Assembly: GCA_905221605.1 (NCBI GenBank)
Contig: CAJNDS010000172.1
Span: forward strand, 62,001 to 126,000
Reading direction: 5' to 3'
Source of the DNA: Symbiodinium natans
Lineage: Eukaryota > Sar > Dinophyceae > Suessiales > Symbiodiniaceae
DNA: 64,000 nt
Under the pieces are notes generated by a model. The model saw nothing but the letters and a program-made list of their open reading frames with translations. It ran no database searches and was not told the origin of the DNA. The position numbers and the translations under genes are program-made. Below, in pieces: positions 31,882 to 43,539 of the stretch (within the stretch, counting starts at the first letter, position 1; each line of letters begins with the position of its first letter).

Positions 31882-33511
31882 GCACGTTCCCGGCAACAGC
31901 TCTGTAGCTTAGGGGAGCTGACATGGACACACAGTACACCTTGGGCCGCCTCCCCTCGCGACGGAGTGCGACGGGAACGTTCGGCATATGCCACGAGGGT
32001 GTGTTTGATGATTTTGTTGGGCTTTGATGGGATGAGCCGGTTAGAGAATTGTTCCTAGACTCTGCTGCTTGTCGCAAACGCGTGCAGCTGTGCCATGCTC
32101 ACCGTGTGGCGCCACAGGAAGCCAAGGACGAGCACGGCCGGGTCCCCGGAAAAAGGCGGGGCCGAGCAGCGCAGGGATGCGCCCAGCGGTGGCCCGAAAG
32201 CTGCAGAGTTTTTGTGTGTCGTTTTTTTGTCGGGGGGCGAGCCTTTGATGCTTGCAAATCGGGAGCTGCAGGATGTTCTCAGAGATACTGAGTTGGGACT
32301 CGGTTGGGATTCTCTGTGGCTGTCCAGTCTCGGCTGTCAAGGGAATCCCCCACAGTGCCCCACAGTCCTTCACGCTTCTATGCGGGTGAGGGCGGATGGC
32401 AAAGCTGGTGTATTCCTGAGTCGTGTCCCCGTCATGCGGATTTGAGCTGATAATCTCAGGGCCAAGGAGAACACCCGCAAAAAGAACGGAGAGGAGAGGG
32501 GTTTGTGGTCTGGGGTGCAAGAGCAGCAGCTTCCGCCAAGCTTCCACCGAGTCTGAGCCGGAAGTTCAATGAGAGTCTCCAGAGTCTCCTGGCATCTGGA
32601 AGTCTCACGATGTCTCAAGGGTTTTCCAGGACCTTTCCTGGAGCTCGGGGGAAAGCGGCGGTCATGGCGTGCTCGCCTGGTGTCCGAAATGCGATCAAAG
32701 CACATAAGTCTTTCCCAACCTCATCCTGCGAGCATTGTGAACCCCGCTGTTCTTTAAACCCGCGCAAGCTTGCTTCATTTGAAGCATATGAATCCTTTCC
32801 AACCTCACGACGGGGTGCCACTCAAGAAGGGTCATTTTTGAACGCGTGGACGCCACCCAAGAAGGGGTCATCTTGGAACGCGCGAACGTATGAAAGGAGT
32901 CATTGAAATGGGACGCCTGAGTCGGGGGGCTCCGGACGGCCTTGCTGAGCAGTCCGACTTTCTGCATCCGACCTGGAAGGGAAGGAAGGGAAGGAATGCA
33001 ACGCAGCAAAGGCCTCGTGCACCGGGGCATCATCGGCACAGAAAGGGTGTAGGGTGCAAGCATGTGCAAGTAGTTCGTCTGAGAAAGTCAGGGACATCAG
33101 TGATCTGACAGTTGTAGTCATGCTTGACGGCGGCGCCTGATGCCCAAGCAGATAGGTTCCTCGGGCTTAGGAAGTTTCCTGACACGGCTGAGAACCGCAC
33201 TTCGCCCCCGCAATGGGAGAAACGCGCTGCGCCTGCGATGTTTTTTTTAGTTCTGGTTCTCTATCCTCTCTCACCCACACATTTGTGTTCAAGCTGCTGT
33301 GGCTCTAGAGTCAGGTTTCAAATTTCAAGCTACAGCTTATGGCAGACATCCTCAGGGCCGGAGCCGAGCCCCCGAAAAGCTCCCCCTCCAAACCCGGTAA
33401 CCCGTCCCATAATTGTAAACGCTTGCGTGCGCCGCCTCGGCAGCCGGGCCGGCCCCAGGACAGGAAAGGAGGAAAGAGGGTTTCGCAAAAAAAGGGAGGA
33501 AGGGCAGAGCG

Positions 33512-33514
33512 GGT

Positions 33515-33573
<59 letters not shown>

Positions 33574-33592
33574 GGGGGGGGGGGGTGGGGGT
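33512..33592. repeat. Poly-G tract
   Basis: About 80 bases almost entirely G, with single T interruptions near its end. Such a run can form G-quadruplexes and is also prone to assembly or base-calling error. Confidence 0.95.
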
Positions 33593-33851
33593 ACTCCCCC
33601 TGACAAGCGGGACCCTCCACGGCATCGGTTTGCAGCTCCTCCAAGGGATTGGGGGGGGTCCCACAGGGCGGGGGGGTGGCGTCAGAAAATTTGGTATGGG
33701 GGGAAGGGTTGGTTAGGGGGAAGGAGGCCCGATCCGGGTCTGCTTGTTCCAGACGCTTCTCGGCAGGAAGCCGAGGCGAATATTTGGTTGTCCGTTTTTG
33801 AAAAAGAGCCTCGGAGAAGAGCTCGAGCCCCCCCATCCCTTTCTTGCTGAG

Positions 33852-33954
33852 GCCGGACGCTGCTGATGTTCGAGGCAGGAAGCGGCCGCGCGGAGGTCGT
33901 CGGAGCGCTCCTGGCGGCGGGGGCGGAGAAGGCGCAGCTCGGGTGGGCCTTCCC
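33852..33954 (+). CDS. Ankyrin exon O
   Basis: RTLLMFEAGSGRAEVVGALL then AAGAEKAQLG. Landmark changes (TP to TL, AA to EA, GH to GR) and no donor at 99 nt (candidates give 91 or 103 nt) suggest it is decaying. Confidence 0.45.
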
Positions 33955-34770
33955 GTCAGCTCTTGCCTCCGGGGCTTTCAAGGCTCTCCTCCAGCTCTGA
34001 GTGACCTTTTTGTGACTCGAAATCCCCAGCATGCACGTTCCCAGCAACAGCGCTGTGGCCTGGGGGAGCTAACATGGCAGCTACACCTTGGGCCGCCTTT
34101 CCTCGTAGCGAGCGGGGATGCTTTGAGAATTCTTTCTAGACTCTGCTGCTTGTCGCAAACACGTGCAGCTGTGCCATGCTCATGTGTGGCGCCACAGGAG
34201 GCCAAGGACAACCAGGGCCGGGTCCCCGGAAAAAGGCGGGGCCGAGCAGCGCGGGGATGCGCCCAGCGGTGGCAGGAAAGCTGCAGCGTTTTTGTGTTGT
34301 TTTTGTTGGGGGCGAGCCATTTTTGCTCGAAGATCGGGCGCGTCAGGTTCGCAGAGACCGCTGGTTTGGGATGTGGTTGGGACTGTCTGTGGCTCTCCAG
34401 TCTCGTTTCCTCCAAAGATTGCCAAAGATGCCAGCCTAAAAGCCTGGCAACAGAGCTAGCTGTCGGGCAAGGCTTCCAGATGCCCCTATGGCACTCGTTT
34501 TTAGTGGTTGTTCCATTTTGTTTTGGCTTATGCTGGCGAGGGCGGATGGCAAAGCTGGGGGTATGCCTGAGTCGCAACTTTGAGCTGATAATCTCAGGGC
34601 CAAGGAGAACACCGCAAAAAGAACGGAGAGGAGGGGGGTTTGTGTTCTGGGGCGGAAGAGCAGCAGCTTCCGCCAAGCTTCCGCCGAGTCTGAGCAGGAA
34701 GTTCAGAGCTCCAGACTGCAGATGGAAGTCTCAAGATGTCTCAAGGGGTTTCCCAAGACCTTTCCCGGAG
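33880..34770 (+). repeat. Recent segmental duplication, copy 1
   Basis: Nearly identical (about 99 percent by eye) to 37888-38777 at a constant offset of 4008 bp. It starts inside exon O and runs through the following intron. Confidence 0.85.
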
Positions 34771-34839
34771 CTTGGGGCAGTGACCGCGGGAAATCGACGG
34801 TCATGGCGTGTCCGAAATGCGAGCGTTGTGTGAGCGTTG

Positions 34840-35586
34840 TGTGTGCAAGCTTGCATCAAAGCATATGAGTCTTTTCCCAACCTCATCGTGCGAGCATTGT
34901 GAACCCTCCCGCTTTTTGTAAGCTGCGCAAGCTTGCTTCAAAGCCTATCCTTTCCAAATCCCAAACAACATCACGACGGGGTGCCACAAGAAGGGTCATT
35001 TTTGGAACGTGTGGACGCTGTCTCCAGGGTTTCCCAGGACCTTTCCCGGAGCTCGGGGGAAATCGAGGGTCATGGCAAGTTCTACTAGTACTACTAGCAC
35101 TACTAGTACGACTAGTACCACTACCCTAACCCCGAAAGTTTGAACCCTAAGGCCTAAACCCTAGCATTGACTTGCAACAGCGTATGCTTTTTTATTTGTA
35201 GGCATGTCGTCAGGCAGACCCCTACGGAATTTCGCGACGAATCCGACCCCTGAATCTTGCAAAAACGTCGTTAGCAACAACAACTCCTTGTCGTAAGATC
35301 ACTCACTATGTCGCTAGACACGGCCAGGCCAGACCCTCGAGAATTGAGAATTTGGACGGATCCCGCGCGGGGTTCGCAACAAAAATGTCGTTTGCAGACA
35401 ACAGCTGTCAGTCTGTGACGTATGACGCTATCAACTTTGATGGTGTGTGAAAAAATGTGTGCCCGGCTTTGCGATCGTCACAAAAGCCTGCTTTAAGAAT
35501 AACATCATTTGCGGCGAATCGCAGTGGGATTCGTCAAAAAAACCTCCGGATCTGTGTCGCAGGAAATCGCCGGTCTCTAGTGGGGA
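34840..35586. other. Non-coding, ACTAG repeats
   Basis: A TACTAG-type short repeat lies at 35078-35110. From 35200 on, words related to TGTGACGAATCCCAG and ACGAATCC recur. No coding frame. Confidence 0.5.
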
Positions 35587-35808
35587 GTAGTCTGGAAAAT
35601 CGATGCTGCCGCCTTGTTTTCGTCACTAAAGCAAAGTTTCGGAAGAACACCAATCTGTGACGACTCCCAGTCGCGTTCGTCATAAATATCCTGGGGCTCT
35701 AATGGTTCTGCTGTAAATCGTCGGTCTCCATTGCGCTGGAAGTGAACAAAAACCGGAGGTTCTGTGACGAATCCCGTCATAAAAGGCCGTGGTTCTGCCA
35801 GTACTTTG
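35587..35808. repeat. Direct repeat flanking GT tract, copy 1
   Basis: Shares TCGATGCTGCCGCCTTG, AAAGTTTCGGAAGAACACCA and AGTGAACAAAAACCGGAGGT, in order, with 36064-36290, offset about 477 bp. Confidence 0.8.
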
Positions 35809-36019
<211 letters not shown>

Positions 36020-36063
36020 GAATTTGCCTGGCCGTAACATTTTCCTGACCAATCCTGGCAGGA

Positions 36064-36290
36064 GTCGTCTGGAAATCGATGCTGCCGCCTTGCTTTTCGT
36101 CACAAAAACAAAGTTTCGGAAGAACACCAGTTTGTGACGAATCGCAGTCGCAAAAACGTGGGAATCTGGCGGTTATGCAGCAGATCGTGGTCTCTATTTC
36201 ACTTGGAAGTGAACAAAAACCGGAGGTTTTGAGACGAACCCCAGTGGGATTCGTCTGGTTCTGCCAGTACTTTTTTGTGTTGAATTTGCC
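36064..36290. repeat. Direct repeat flanking GT tract, copy 2
   Basis: Second copy of the block at 35587-35808. It also contains a near-palindrome at 36232-36254 (GACGAACCCCAG against TGGGATTCGTC). Confidence 0.8.
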
Positions 36291-36965
36291 TGGCCTTAAA
36301 CCCTAAACCCTCAACCCTCAACGCTAAATTACGACCTAGACCTAAACCCTAAACTCTCAAGCATGCAATAAGTAGAAGGTGTATAGGAATAAACCAAGTT
36401 CGAAGCTTTTTGCTTTGCCAACCCTTCCAGAAAAAGTAGAACAGAAGGGCCACGCGCACTTCCTTGAACGACCATAAAGACAAAAAGCCATGTACCTCAT
36501 GTTCGCCATTTGTGAGCAACTATAGAAAGGACGCCACCAAGCTCCTTTCCAGAACCCCCTGCCCAGGCCCGCCCCCCCTCAAGCTTTCCTTCAAGCTCCT
36601 TGCGCAAGTCCCTTCTTCGCCCAGGCTCAAGCCCCACCCCCAAGCCTCTTCTCAGAACAACCCTCCCAGACCCTCCCAGGCCTTTCCTCAAGCTTTCCTT
36701 CAAGCCCCAAAGCCTCCAGCTCCCCTTCCCCCAAAATCCCGCTTTCAAGCCTTTTCAAGCTCCTTTTCAAGTAGCACAAAGCAAAAAACAAAACTTTCGG
36801 TCAGAACTTTTGGTCAAAACGCAGCTTCTGTAAGCCCTAACCTGGTGAGAGTACCGCTGCCCATATAGCCTCTCGGACAACGCTCCGTCCTGGCGAAACG
36901 TTTTACTATGTGTCGTCGCTACATAATTAAGACCCCAAATCCCTAGCCATTCACGTCGGTTACCC

Positions 36966-37080
36966 AGCACTAATCGTACTTGTAGTACTAGTAGTACTAG
37001 TAGTACTAGTAGTACTAGTAGTACTAGTAGTACTAGTAGTACTAGTAGTACTAGTAGTACTAGTAGTGCTAGAGTGTCAG
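36966..37080. repeat. (GTACTAGTA)n microsatellite
   Basis: A 9-bp period built from GTACTAGTA, self-complementary in its GTACTAGTAC part, about 11 copies. It degrades into ACTAC/ACTAG words to about 37240. Confidence 0.9.
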
Positions 37081-37859
37081 TAGAACTAGTAGTACTAGAG
37101 GTACTTGTAGAAATGTACTCATTATGCTTGTTGCACTAGCAGGAATACCAGTACGCACCAGTACACGACTACGACTAAACTGCTACTACGACGAGTGCTA
37201 CTACTAAGACTAGCACTACTAACTAGTACTAGTTACTAGTTGCGGTGTCGAGTCTTGGTCGTTCTGTTGTGGTTATGAAGACGAGTGCTTGTGGTCGTGG
37301 CTGTGGTTATCAAGGGCTAGCCGCAAGGCCAACCACAAGGGCCGAAAAACCTAGCACTCCAGCGGAACCTTGAATCATGTAGAGTCTTGAATCAACCCAG
37401 CCACCCTTACGGGGACCGGACAAACCAGAAACTACCCGCGCTGAAAACCAAACGCCTACAGGTTCCTCATAGGAAGCTTCCTGGTTGAGGCGGCAACCCG
37501 ACATGGCTGCCCGTGAGCTGCCAGCAACGTCCTAAATTGACGCGATACGGAGCATAAAATCAAAGAGCTAAATGTCGATCCATTTCTTCTCGGAAGCCCC
37601 CCCGTCATGAGAAGCGCACGTCGCCCCGCAATAGGAGAAACGTGCTTCGCCCCGCAATCTAGAAAACTGCATCCCCAGGCTCAGGGCTGCGATCTGCCGC
37701 GATGCCTCTTTTTTTCTCACGCAGTTGTGTTTAAGCGGTGGCTCTAGAGTCAGCAGGTTTCGAACTTCAAACTACAGCATTAGCATCCCCGGAATCCTCA
37801 GGGCCGGAGCCGAGCCCCCCAAAAGCTCGAGCACCCCCCCCGCCCCCCTCCCTGCTGAG

Positions 37860-37962
37860 GCCATACGCCACTGATGCATGCGGCAGAAAACGGCCACGCG
37901 GAGGTCGTCGGAGCGCTCCTGGCGGCGGGGGCGGAGAAGGCGCAGCTCGGGTGGGCCTTCCC
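37860..37962 (+). CDS. Ankyrin exon P
   Basis: HTPLMHAAENGHAEVVGALL-type repeat (the first codon reads CAT), then AAGAEKAQLG. It is the counterpart of exon O, 4008 bp downstream, with better landmarks, but the same lack of a donor at 99 nt. It is the last ankyrin exon recognised. Confidence 0.5.
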
Positions 37963-38777
37963 GTCAGCTCTTGCCTCCGGGGCTTTCAAGGCTCTCCTCC
38001 AGCTCTGAGTGACCTTTTTGTGACTCGAAATCCCCAGCATGCACGTTCCCAGCAACAGCGCTGTGGCCTGGGGGAGCTAACATGGCAGCTACACCTTGGG
38101 CCGCCTTTCCTCGTAGCGAGCGGGGATGCTTTGAGAATTCTTTCTAGACTCTGCTGCTTGTCGCAAACACGTGCAGCTGTGCCATGCTCATGTGTGGCGC
38201 CACAGGAGGCCAAGGACAACCAGGGCCGGGTCCCCGGAAAAAGGCGGGGCCGAGCAGCGCGGGGATGCGCCCAGCGGTGGCAGGAAAGCTGCAGCGTTTT
38301 TGTGTTGTTTTTGTTGGGGGCGAGCCATTTTTGCTCGAAGATCGGGCGCGTCAGGTTCGCAGAGACCGCTGGTTTGGGATGTGGTTGGGACTGTCTGTGG
38401 CTCTCCAGTCTCGTTTCCTCCAAAGATTGCCAAAGATGCCAGCCTAAAAGCCTGGCAACAGAGCTAGCTGTCGGGCAAGGCTTCCAGATGCCCCTCTGGC
38501 ACTTGTTTTTAGTGGTTGTTCCATTTTGTTTTGGCTTATGCTGGCGAGGGCGGATGGCAAAGCTGGGGGTATGCCTGAGTCGCAACTTTGAGCTGATAAT
38601 CTCAGGGCCAAGGAGAACACCGCAAAAAGAACGGAGAGGAGGGGGTTTGTGTTCTGGGGCGGAAGAGCAGCAGCTTCCGCCAAGCTTCCGCCGAGTCTGA
38701 GCAGGAAGTTCAGAGCTCCAGACTGCAGCTGGAAGTCTCAAGATGTCTCAAGGGCTTTCCCAAGACCTTTCCCGGAG
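37888..38777 (+). repeat. Recent segmental duplication, copy 2
   Basis: Partner of 33880-34770. Visible differences are a handful of substitutions (for example at 38494 and 38502) and one G deletion near 38643. Confidence 0.85.
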
Positions 38778-39329
38778 CTCGGGGGGAAATCGACGGTCAT
38801 AGCATGCTTGCCTCGTGTCCGAAATGCGCGCGTTGTGTGTGTGCAAGCTTGCTTCAAAGCATATGAGTCCTTTCCCAACCTCATCCCCCTCCCTGCTTCT
38901 TTACGCCACGCAAGCTTGCTGCAAAGCGTATGATTCCTTTCCAAATCAACACCATACCATGACGGGGTGCCACACAAGAAGGGGTCATTTTGGAACGCGC
39001 GGACGCCGCCCAAGAAGGGGTGATTTTGGAACGCGCGAACGTCTTAAAGGAGTCTTTGAAAGGCGGGGCCGGGGTTGGGAGGCTCCGACCTCATCTGGTT
39101 TGGTGTTCAAGCCGCTGTAGCTTTCCTTGGGCGCGGCGTGCTGCTCAACCTAGTGCCCTCCAGCCCACGCAATGCCAACCCGCAAAGGTGCCCCGAGGTC
39201 AAAAAGCACCCCCAACAAGCCTGTACTGGCGACGTGTCACCCGCATCCTTCACCGAGAAATTCAGCTTGCGCAACAAAAAGTGTAGAGCTTTGCATGGGT
39301 GGATTGGGGGGGCGGCAAAAGGGCGGGGG

Positions 39330-39432
39330 TGAAACACTGATGTTACACATCCAGGTGCTTGTCAGTCTCACTTGTCACAATGCATGTTTCCATGCTTGCT
39401 GCTCAAGGTTCTAGCCTAGCAGTCTGACTACA
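39330..39432. repeat. 103-bp TG...CA element, solo copy
   Basis: By eye identical over 103 bp to 55677-55779. It begins TGAAACACTGATG and ends CTGACTACA, the TG/CA ends typical of LTRs. No target-site duplication is visible. Candidate solo LTR or tail fragment of the copia-type element at 49.3 kb. Confidence 0.6.
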
Positions 39433-40012
39433 AGTCCTTGACATCGCCAGTGAATCGCCATTTCCGCTCTTGGCAAAACGTCATGATTTCCCTGTAAATA
39501 TGCCATTTTAAGTGTGGCAGATCCTTAAGTGGAAAGTGGTAAGAGGCGTTGGGAGACTTCTCCTCCAGCGCAACCAGAAAGCGCCATTCGCTTTCCATTT
39601 CCTTGAGGCACCGTTCTGCGATTTCGGAAGCAGGGTCGAGGACCATGAAAAACTTCCAAGGAAAGTGTGTATACAAAGTGGAAAAATCCCAGAAGTATTG
39701 GACCGTCGCCACAGTATGCCTCCAGTGGACTGCCAAGAGCCTCTCGGTGTCCTCGACATTACGAATCAAGTCTTCGAGACTCTCGGAGCACAAGGCAGAC
39801 TTGAAAGTGTCCCTGATCAAGTCCGGCCAATGCTTGACCACGAACGAACGAAGACGGAGGCTTCCATCCACGGACTTGTCATCTCTCACCTGGCATGTGC
39901 AAGATGGATGGGCGACTTCAATTGAAACTGAGATCAAACTCCTATTTTCAACTGTACAAGGTCGAAAAGGTCGGAGGCAGTAGTAAATGCTCTTGCCATA
40001 TGCCAGGATCAT
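39428..40012 (-). CDS. Hypothetical protein, 194-codon open frame
   Basis: A clean frame ending FTGDVKDL with its stop next to the 103-bp element. It is rich in aromatic and charged residues (FWDFSTLYTHFPWKFFMVLD; LPHLKWHIYREIMTFCQERK) and looks like a globular helical protein. I do not recognise the family. Its upstream end runs into the CCA microsatellite at 40017, so the true 5' part is missing, on another exon, or replaced by the repeat. Confidence 0.4.
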   Translation of the reverse strand: MILAYGKSIYYCLRPFRPCTVENRSLISVSIEVAHPSCTCQVRDDKSVDGSLRLRSFVVKHWPDLIRDTFKSALCSESLEDLIRNVEDTERLLAVHWRHTVATVQYFWDFSTLYTHFPWKFFMVLDPASEIAERCLKEMESEWRFLVALEEKSPNASYHFPLKDLPHLKWHIYREIMTFCQERKWRFTGDVKDL

Positions 40013-40016
40013 AGGC

Positions 40017-40120
40017 TACCACCACCACCACCGCCGCCACCACCACCACCACCACCACCACCACCACCACCACCACCACCACCACCACCACCACCACCAC
40101 CACCACCACCACCACCACTG
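40017..40120. repeat. (CCA)n microsatellite
   Basis: About 34 CCA/CAC triplets with two CCG variants near the start. Confidence 0.97.
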
Positions 40121-40384
40121 CACGTGCAGAGGCCCACTGAACACGCCCCCCCCCCCCCCCCCAATCCAGCAGACCCAGAGACAGACCACAGCGAACTTAT
40201 GCAAAGGGGGACACACCAGTACAGGGGGGGGGGGGCAGCGCACCTGCGAACCACCCGACACCACGACAGCGACACAGGGCCGCCAGGGCACGGCCAACAC
40301 GCGCACCACCCACACCTGTGGCATCCACGCCCCCCCTCGCCACACCACAAGGAGACGCGTTGCGACACATCACCGCACCGCGAG

Positions 40385-40945
40385 TGAAAAATAGTTGTAG
40401 TGTGTACACGGGCGTACTAAATAACTAGCCCGTGTGCACGCGTAATAATAATAGACAAGGAACGAAGGACGCGTGCTATTATTATTATTATTATGATTAT
40501 TATCATTGTTATTATTATTGTTATTATTATTATTATTGTTATTATTATTATTATTATTATTGCGTGAACGTGTGAACGAGCGTAGTGCGGGCTTATAATA
40601 AATCTCTTGTTCGCCCGCATTAATAATAAAACTACTGTATTTCTTTTCTCCGGGCATATTAAGAGAATACGTGAGGCCCGGATATTCAATTAATAATAGT
40701 GAGCTTGCGAACCGCGTAAACGAGAAAACGAAATTAAATTATAAGTGAAGCGCATGAATTTAATGAGAGAACGAGTGAGCGCCCAACATCAGGTTCTCCA
40801 GCTATAACCGTGTAACACCTTGGAATCATGACCATTGAGCCCTTAGTATTATAGCTGGTTAACCTTCCCAAAAGCCCTTAATTTTAATATTAAATGTAAT
40901 GGTAAGGACGCAAGGACGCACGCATTCCATTTTGAATATTTTAGG
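40385..40945. other. AT-rich island 1
   Basis: Sharply more AT-rich than its surroundings. It contains an ATT microsatellite (40478-40562) and recurring words such as GTGAACGAG, GAGAACGAGTGAGCG and CCGGGCATATT. The style matches the larger island at 43.5-45.8 kb. No gene. Confidence 0.7.
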
Positions 40946-41339
40946 CCTAGCGGCACGGGCCGGCCCCCGCCCCGCAAAACAGGAAACCTCGAAGTGGGCA
41001 TCGTTTTGTTTTTGTTTTTCTGCTCCGTCTTTATTCCGCTGCCCTGTCTGTCACCCCCCCCTCTCTCCTCTCTCACCATCTCTCTCCTTCTGTCTATGTT
41101 GGTGTCTCCTTTTCTTTTTGTCCGTTTCCATTTCAATTCAATGTATTGCTCCCTTTCTCGTTTCTCGCTTTCTTTCTTGCTCCCACTCTTTCTCCCTTTC
41201 TCCCTTTGCCTCTTTCTCCCTGTGTCCCTCTTTCCCTCTCTCTCTCTCTCTCTGTCTCGCTCGCTCTCGCTCTCTCCCTCTCGCTCTCACTCTCACTCTC
41301 TCTCTCTCTCTCTCTCTCTCCCTCCCTCCCTCTCGCTCT

Positions 41340-41403
<64 letters not shown>

Positions 41404-42480
41404 CCCGCGCGCGCGCGCGCACCCGCATCAGGAGCATCATTGGGGTTGGTTTGGGAGCCCAAAAGACATTCTAAGCATGAGTTTTGCCTTCGAAAAACCT
41501 TCAGAAAACGCTGTAAACACGTGTTTTTGAGCTTGGGAAGCCTTTTGGAACCGAGGAAGAGAGAGCATCATGAGCATCAGCGGCCTCCCCCAGGCCATCC
41601 GAAACCTCCTGGAACGCTTGCGTGCCCACCAAACCCCCAAAAGCAAGACCCCGAATGCCCTTAAGCGCACTCGGGGTCCTGCTGTTCGGGTGTTTTGTAG
41701 GCACGAAGCCGTTCGAGCGCGTAAAATGAGCGATTTTAGGGGCGTTTTTACGTGGACCCACAAAACACTCGGTATTTACGAGGTTTTCTGCTGTTGGGAC
41801 ACCCCCCCAAACCGAGCATCATGAGCATCAGCTGGGTCTTTGGGCCGTCGGCCCGGACCCCCCCACGAAGCCCATGAGAAGCGATGGCTCGATGATGCGC
41901 CCGGACCCCGCGCATCAGCAGCATCAGCAGACCCCCCCCGGACGTGGGTTTCGATGATGCGCACTTTGGGGGCGGGTCAAGGGCAACAGGGGTGGGGGTC
42001 GGAGGCACGCGTGAAAAACCTCATAAAAACACGGTATTTACGGTGATTTCAGCGTTTTTCAGCGTTTTTTCTTGCCTTGGGCCCGCGGGCCAGGGCTGCT
42101 GATGCTCATGATGCTCGCCTGGTTTTGGGCTTCCGGTACCCCCCCAAACCTTGAAAAACGTGGTTTCGGCCTGGCGCGCGCCCCATGTGAAAAGCTAGGG
42201 CCGATGATGCGCGCCCGTGAGGGTTTAATGGGGTGCTGCGGGTATTTTGTGGCCTCGGTTTTTCGTAAAAACCCATGGTTTTTACGAGGTTTTCGTGCTT
42301 TTCGCACCACCGCGTGTTGCGTCCCCTTGGATGCCGTTTTGGAGGCCTCCCGAAGGGCCCCGCGCGAATTTGAAGCAATTTTGAACGGGGTCGGCGGCTC
42401 GGGCGCTCGCCCCTTAAAGCTAGCGCTTTAGTGCGACGCGGGCTCCGCCCTGGACCACGGGCGGCGCGGGGGCCGGATTT
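40942..42480. repeat. Direct duplication of about 1.55 kb, copy 1
   Basis: Homologous to 45832-47421. Order: GGCCTAGCGGCRCGGGCC, a CT-rich tract, a C homopolymer (41341-41402), GCATCAGGAGCATCA, a conserved middle part, and an end motif CCGCCCTGGACCACGGGCGG (42445 on). Frames inside are open because of composition; no product recognised. Confidence 0.85.
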
Positions 42481-42499
42481 AATGGCTACCGCCAGTGCC

Positions 42500-43470
42500 G
42501 CCGACCCCAGACCCAAGACAGTCGCATTGGGGCGGAAGGCAGGGTGGAGCGCGGGCAGGCGGGGGGGGCGGGGGCGGGGGGGGTGGGGGTGGGTGGGGGT
42601 GGAAAGGGGTGGGGGGTGTGGGGGGTGACGGTAGAGGGTTGGTGTCGGATTAGGGAGTTGGGGGCGGAAGGCAGGGGTGGACTGGGGGGCATAGAGATGA
42701 AGAAGCGATGAGAGCGGTGAGAGCGGGGGGCGGTCGGATGGTGCACGATGGTGGGAGGGGGTAATGATGAGGGCTGGGGAGGGTTGGTGGGAGGGTTAGG
42801 GAGTGGGAGTGGGAGAGGGTGGGGGCGGCTGGCGGAAAGGGGGGCCTGACTCATTTGACCAGCTCTGGTGAGAGGGTTGGGGCGGAAGGCAGGGTGGAGC
42901 GCGGCGGGTGGACAGGGGAGGTGACGGTTGAGGGTTGGTGGAGTTGGGGGCGGAAGGCAGGGGAGTGATGAGAGCGGGGAGGCGGTTAGGGCGGGCTTGG
43001 ATTGGAATCCCTCAAACTAGAGATTTGTCAGGGCGGAGTAGGGGGTAGGGGCCTAGGAGGGAAGGGATGGGGGGGGTGGGGGGGGGTGGGGTTTCAGAGT
43101 CGAGGGTGGGGGGTTGAGGGCAAAGGGTTGGTGTCAGGGAGGGGTGGACTGGGGGGCATAGGGAGGGGGAGTGATGAGAGCGGTGAGAGCGGTGAGGGCG
43201 GTCAGGGCGGGCATGGACTGGAATGCTTAAAACACTAGAGATTGGTCAGGGGGTGGTCGGGCATGCACTGGACCCTTTAAACCACCTGAATGGATGGGGT
43301 GGGGGGGGGTCAAAGGTCCAATTCAAGGCGTCATGGGTGAGGGCGATGGGTGGTGGGGTTTGGGCATGCACTGAAGCCAAACAATGCAAAAACACTCCAA
43401 TTCAAGGTGTCATGAGCAGCATGCTGTGAGAGCGGGTGAGGGCGGTGAGGGCGGTGGGGGGTCTTCACTG
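42500..43470. repeat. G-rich minisatellite region
   Basis: Built from words such as GGGGCGGAAGGCAGGG, GATGAGAGCGGTGAGAGCGG and GGTGGGGGTGGG in changing order. No coding signal. High potential for G-quadruplexes. Confidence 0.7.
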
Positions 43471-43539
43471 ACGCCGCCCTGCTACCGCTGGGGTCGGCGG
43501 ATAAAATTTAGGTCTGTTGCCCACAGTTCTAGACCCTTG

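Noticed and set aside
33844-34833. Frames of 320-330 codons in the ankyrin introns (also 37738-38700)
   Set aside because: They read through exon O or P in the wrong frame and on into repeated intron DNA. They recur because the DNA is duplicated, not because the protein is conserved.
41133-41530. Poly-Pro, poly-Gly and Arg/Glu-repeat frames
   Set aside because: Translation of C-homopolymer and CT-rich tracts.
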